Source: Myxococcales bacterium
Lineage (GTDB): Bacteria; Myxococcota_A; Polyangia; Polyangiales; Houyiibacteriaceae
Assembly: GCA_019637115.1 (NCBI GenBank)
Contig: JAHBWH010000059.1
Span: 1 to 42,284 of the forward strand
DNA: 42,284 bases
Reading direction: 5' to 3'
Shown here: one piece after another, positions 39,396 to 42,284 of the stretch
Numbering within the stretch: position 1 is the stretch's first letter
Layout: the number at the start of each line of letters is the position of its first letter
Program-made: the position numbers and the translations under genes
The notes under the pieces: generated by a model
Told to the model about the DNA's origin: nothing
What the model saw: the letters and a program-made list of their open reading frames with translations, nothing else
Database searches by the model: none

Positions 39396-40871
39396 ATGAT
39401 GCGTTTTCGTTTGGTCGCGCTCGCCGGGTTTCTCGCGATCGCCGCGGGAAGCTCCCCCGCCGCCGCCGGCGGCTACGACACGCCGATCCTCTACACCGCG
39501 CGCCACCTCGGCATGGGCGGGACCGCGATCGGCTACGTGGACGATCCGTCGGCGATCTTCCACAACGTCGCCGGCCTCCGTCACACCAAGCGCTTCAGCC
39601 TTCTCGGTAACGTCTCGCTCCTGCTCGGCAACATCACGGGCTCGCCCGCGGCGGACGCCATCAACACCGACTCCGAGACGACCGTCGCGCCCTTCTTCCT
39701 CGTGGGCGCGTCGGCCCGCGTGAACGACTACCTGACGATGGGCTTCGCGGTCTACCCGGTCGCGTCGGCAGGCGGCACGTACCTCTACCCGCGGGGTGCG
39801 AACACGATCGAGGACTCGACGACGCTCATCTTCCTCGAGGCGTCCTACGGCATCGCCCTCGAGATCCCGAAGCACAACCTCGCCTTCGGCATCGGTTACC
39901 GGCTCACCTACGTCAGCCTCACGCGTCAACGCGGGCCCCAGGACGGAACCAAGGACACCGACTTCTCCGCCAACGGCTGGAACTTCGCCGGCATCCGGCT
40001 CGGCATGCAGTGGCAGCCGATCCCCGAGTTCGAGTTCGGCATGTCGTATCGGCACCAGACCCGAACTCGGATCCGTCAGGAAGCGACGTCGGAAGACGGG
40101 CTCTGCTCTCGCCCGCCCTGCGCGCTCGGCGGCAACATCGACAGCATCGAGACGCACTTCCGGTTGCCCTCGCGCATCGGCGCTGGCACGCGGTTGAACC
40201 TCGGCGCGTTCAGCGCCGCGTTCGATCTGGAGTACGCCTTCCACTCGCAGAACGTCTCGGAGGAGCTGGTCGCCGAGGTGCCCGGCCTCGGCACGACGCC
40301 GGTCCCCAACATCTTCGACTGGCGGGACGGCTTCACGATGCGCTTCGGCGTCGAGTACCGCTTCCTGGACGGCAAGCTGCCCGTGCGCGCGGGCTACATC
40401 CTCGAGGATCGCGTCACGAGCTACCGCTATGTCAGCGCCTTTGGTGGCCCCCCCGGCGCGACCCACGTCGCGACCCTCGGCGTCGGCTACCAGACCGAGA
40501 ACTTCCGCGTCGACCTCGCCTACGCCTACCGCACCTCGAGGGGCAGCGCGACCGAGGAGAACGTCGGACCGGAGCGGGACCCGCGCAACGGGGGCCTCGG
40601 CGGCTGCGCGTTCTGCGGCTTCCAAGGCGACTACGCGCTCACCATGCACGGCATCTACGTGAACGTGGGCTACTCCTGGGGCGCGAGCACACCTGAGCCC
40701 GAAGGGCCCTCGGCCTTCACCCCCGCGCCGCCGCCGGCCCCCGCGCCGCCGCCCGCGCCCGTCGTCGAGCCGGAGCCCGAGCCCGAGCCGGAGGTGGAGG
40801 AGCCCGTCGAGGGCGACGCCGCCGAAGGGGAGGAGGAGGCCGCGGGCATGGACGAGGCGGTCTTCGAGTAG
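39396..40871 (+). CDS. FadL/OmpP1/TodX-family outer membrane protein
   Basis: A 491-residue outer-membrane beta-barrel likely to import hydrophobic compounds. The signal peptide RFRLVALAGFLAIAAGSSPA ends at AAA/G. The family hallmarks follow: GMGGTAIGYVDDPSAIFHNV (the hatch opening, resembling NPA-containing N-termini), and many strands ending in aromatic pairs such as EFGMSYRHQ, AAFDLEYAFHS, MRFGVEYRF and GIYVNVGYSW. The last 55 residues are not barrel but Pro/Ala and Glu/Pro rich (APPPAPAPPPAP, EPEPEPEPEVEEP), with an acidic end, an unusual periplasmic or surface tail. ATG 39396 has AAGGGG at 9 bp; a second ATG follows at 39399. Confidence 0.88.
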   Translation: MMRFRLVALAGFLAIAAGSSPAAAGGYDTPILYTARHLGMGGTAIGYVDDPSAIFHNVAGLRHTKRFSLLGNVSLLLGNITGSPAADAINTDSETTVAPFFLVGASARVNDYLTMGFAVYPVASAGGTYLYPRGANTIEDSTTLIFLEASYGIALEIPKHNLAFGIGYRLTYVSLTRQRGPQDGTKDTDFSANGWNFAGIRLGMQWQPIPEFEFGMSYRHQTRTRIRQEATSEDGLCSRPPCALGGNIDSIETHFRLPSRIGAGTRLNLGAFSAAFDLEYAFHSQNVSEELVAEVPGLGTTPVPNIFDWRDGFTMRFGVEYRFLDGKLPVRAGYILEDRVTSYRYVSAFGGPPGATHVATLGVGYQTENFRVDLAYAYRTSRGSATEENVGPERDPRNGGLGGCAFCGFQGDYALTMHGIYVNVGYSWGASTPEPEGPSAFTPAPPPAPAPPPAPVVEPEPEPEPEVEEPVEGDAAEGEEEAAGMDEAVFE

Positions 40872-40887
40872 TGCGGCGTTCGAGGCG

Positions 40888-42159
40888 ATGACGAGCCGGG
40901 TCGAAGCGCTCCGAGCGCAGAGCGCCGCGCTCGTGGACGTCGCGCGCGACGTCAAGGTGCTCTCGGCGCTGAGCTGGCCAGAGGAGATCGTCCACGACTT
41001 CCTCGAGGCGTGGCGGCGCGGTAACCCCGCGCTGCCCGAGCCGCCGCCGCCGCGCGCCTTGCCCGAGGACACCGGCGCGCGCCTCGAGGCCATCCTGGAC
41101 GCGGTGGACCCGGGCGACCCGGTCGGCCAATACCTCGCCGATACCGCCGAGAGCTACCGCACCATCCTCGGGCTGCTCTCGGCCGCGGGGACGCCGGAGG
41201 CGCACCGCATCAGCCGCGAGGTCTTCGGGGGACCGCGGGCGCGCATCACGGGCTCGACGCTCACGCACCTCGAGGCCGCCGACAGGCTCCTCGCGTCCAC
41301 CGCCGCGCTCGACGAGGCGACGCGCGACTTCGACGAGGAGATCCACCTCGACGCCGATCAGGTCGCGGCGGGCCTGCGCGCGCGTTGGGAGGGGTTCTTC
41401 GAGGCGCCGCTCGAGGTGGTGCTCGACACGCAGCTCGCGGCGAAGGCGGCAGCCAGCGCCGACCGCGTCCGCCTCCACGCCCACGGCGTCTTCACGCCCA
41501 ACGACATCTTGCAGCTCTCCGAGCACGAGATCGGCGTGCACAGCCTGACGAGCCGCAACGGGCGCGCGCAGCCGATCGTGACCGCGCTCGGCCTCGGCGC
41601 GCCGCGTACGACCGCCACGCAGGAGGGGCTCGCCACCTTCGCCGAGCTCGTGACGGGCAGCATCGATCTGTCGCGGCTGCGGCGCCTCGCGTATCGGGTG
41701 CGCGCCATCCACCACGCGGAGGAGGGCGCGAGCTTCCTCGAGGTCTTCGAGTGGCTGCTCTCCATCGGCGAGCCCGACCACGAAGCGGTGCGGACGACGA
41801 TGCGGATCTTCCGCGGCGGCGACGTCCGCGGGCGGCACGTCTTCACGAAGGACGTGGTCTACCTGCGCGGCCTCTTCGCGGTGCATACCTTCTTGCGCAA
41901 GGCGATCGCGGACCACCGGCCGGATCTCATCCGTCGCCTCTTTGCGGGTCGCCTGACCCTCGGCGATTGCTTGGAGCTCGAGGAGGCCTTCGACGACGGG
42001 ACCATCAGCCCGCCGAAGTACATCCCCAGCTGGGCGGGCAACCTGCGCAACCTGGCCGCGTTCCTCGCGTTCTCGACGTTGAGCGACAAGATCGATCTCT
42101 CGGGGGTCGAGCTCGAGGACGTGCACGCCGCGCCGCGGCAGCGGTTGATCCTGAGCTGA
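40888..42159 (+). CDS. QEGLA-motif / DUF1704 putative metallopeptidase (MATCAP-like)
   Basis: A 423-residue protein of the family named for its QEGLA motif (TIGR02421, DUF1704), which also includes the eukaryotic tubulin tyrosine carboxypeptidase MATCAP. The predicted zinc site HEIGVH (213-218) and ATQEGLATFAE (QEGLA 245-249) are intact. The N-terminal helical region (EALRAQSAALVDVARDV) and C-terminal FRGGDVRGRHVFTKDVVYLR match the family. ATG 40888, with GAGGCG just before, is 17 bp after the FadL-type stop, so the genes may be co-transcribed. Bacterial members were once linked to flavohemoglobin expression; the true substrate is unknown. Confidence 0.92.
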   Translation: MTSRVEALRAQSAALVDVARDVKVLSALSWPEEIVHDFLEAWRRGNPALPEPPPPRALPEDTGARLEAILDAVDPGDPVGQYLADTAESYRTILGLLSAAGTPEAHRISREVFGGPRARITGSTLTHLEAADRLLASTAALDEATRDFDEEIHLDADQVAAGLRARWEGFFEAPLEVVLDTQLAAKAAASADRVRLHAHGVFTPNDILQLSEHEIGVHSLTSRNGRAQPIVTALGLGAPRTTATQEGLATFAELVTGSIDLSRLRRLAYRVRAIHHAEEGASFLEVFEWLLSIGEPDHEAVRTTMRIFRGGDVRGRHVFTKDVVYLRGLFAVHTFLRKAIADHRPDLIRRLFAGRLTLGDCLELEEAFDDGTISPPKYIPSWAGNLRNLAAFLAFSTLSDKIDLSGVELEDVHAAPRQRLILS

Positions 42160-42227
42160 GCGGCGATCGGTTCGGGGGGCCGAGAGGTGCGCTCGGGCGC
42201 GGGGCGAGGTGGGGAGTGGGGTGGGGG

Positions 42228-42281
42228 AGTGGGGTGAGTGGGGGGAGTGGGGTGAGTGGGGGGAGTGGGGTGAGTGGGGGG
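42228..42281 (+). repeat. 18-bp G-rich tandem repeat at the right edge
   Basis: Three exact copies of AGTGGGGTGAGTGGGGGG, starting at 42228, 42246 and 42264. It is preceded by degenerate GGGGAGT units and continues at the window edge. It is strongly strand-asymmetric in G and could form quadruplexes. Confidence 0.9.
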
Positions 42282-42284
42282 AGG

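Noticed and set aside
1-42284. CRISPR arrays, tRNA or rRNA genes, prophage structural genes
   Set aside because: None was seen; the tandem repeats present are short, spacer-less and mostly inside genes or leaders.

Overview
High-GC bacterial DNA with dense coding, many ATGA/GTGA stop-start overlaps, numerous lipoprotein signal peptides, PEGA-domain proteins, Hanks-type Ser/Thr kinases, Cys-rich and 'DPDC'-type secreted lipoproteins, and a DUF1592/DUF1552 pair. This combination is characteristic of Myxococcota, most likely order Polyangiales (Sandaracinus-like). The assignment is inferred from gene content; no rRNA or tRNA gene was seen.

Layout. (1) 1-5112: ordinary genes. A tRNA-dihydrouridine synthase runs off the left edge, followed by a PaaI-type thioesterase and a DUF1592-type lipoprotein with a CxxCH motif, coupled to a Tat-exported DUF1552 protein. 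A CRP/FNR-like palindrome lies 41 bp before the lipoprotein start. (2) 5225-24186: an accessory signalling and cell-surface island. It holds an ECF sigma factor, a regulator with two LuxR-type HTH domains, three PEGA proteins, three Ser/Thr kinases, two copies of an undescribed pair of secreted proteins (called A, about 310-330 aa, and B, about 720 aa), and a Cys-rich repeat lipoprotein. Transcription units: P1-P2 (minus), A1-B1-kinase1 (plus), kinase2-PEGA (minus, convergent with kinase1), B2-A2 (plus), kinase3-P3-Cys-rich lipoprotein (plus). (3) 24146-27870: mobile DNA. An IS21-type remnant abuts the Cys-rich gene and supplies its stop codon. It is followed by a 5'-truncated orphan reading frame and a well-preserved ISKra4-type insertion sequence with 23-bp inverted repeats and an 8-bp target duplication. 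(4) 27877-42284: ordinary genes. These are a pirin, a three-gene membrane operon with an ABC-2 permease but no visible ATPase, a GNAT acetyltransferase, small proteins, a ComEA-like HhH protein, leucyl aminopeptidase, an EF-hand membrane protein, an SDR, an unknown protein, a lipase-like lipoprotein, an MBL-fold hydrolase, a FadL-type porin and a QEGLA/MATCAP-type metallopeptidase. The window ends in an 18-bp G-rich tandem repeat.

How the island might work (inference). Membrane-anchored kinases and PEGA proteins, which may bind cell-wall or surface polymers, would sense the envelope. The A/B lipoproteins are co-transcribed with a kinase (A1-B1-kinase1) or divergent from one (kinase2 / B2-A2). 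B looks like a Ca-binding DxDxDG segment followed by a lectin-like and possibly a beta-propeller domain. The paired A/B genes, present twice in opposite gene order around two convergent kinases, are the best candidate in this window for an undescribed surface recognition or glycan-handling system under kinase control.
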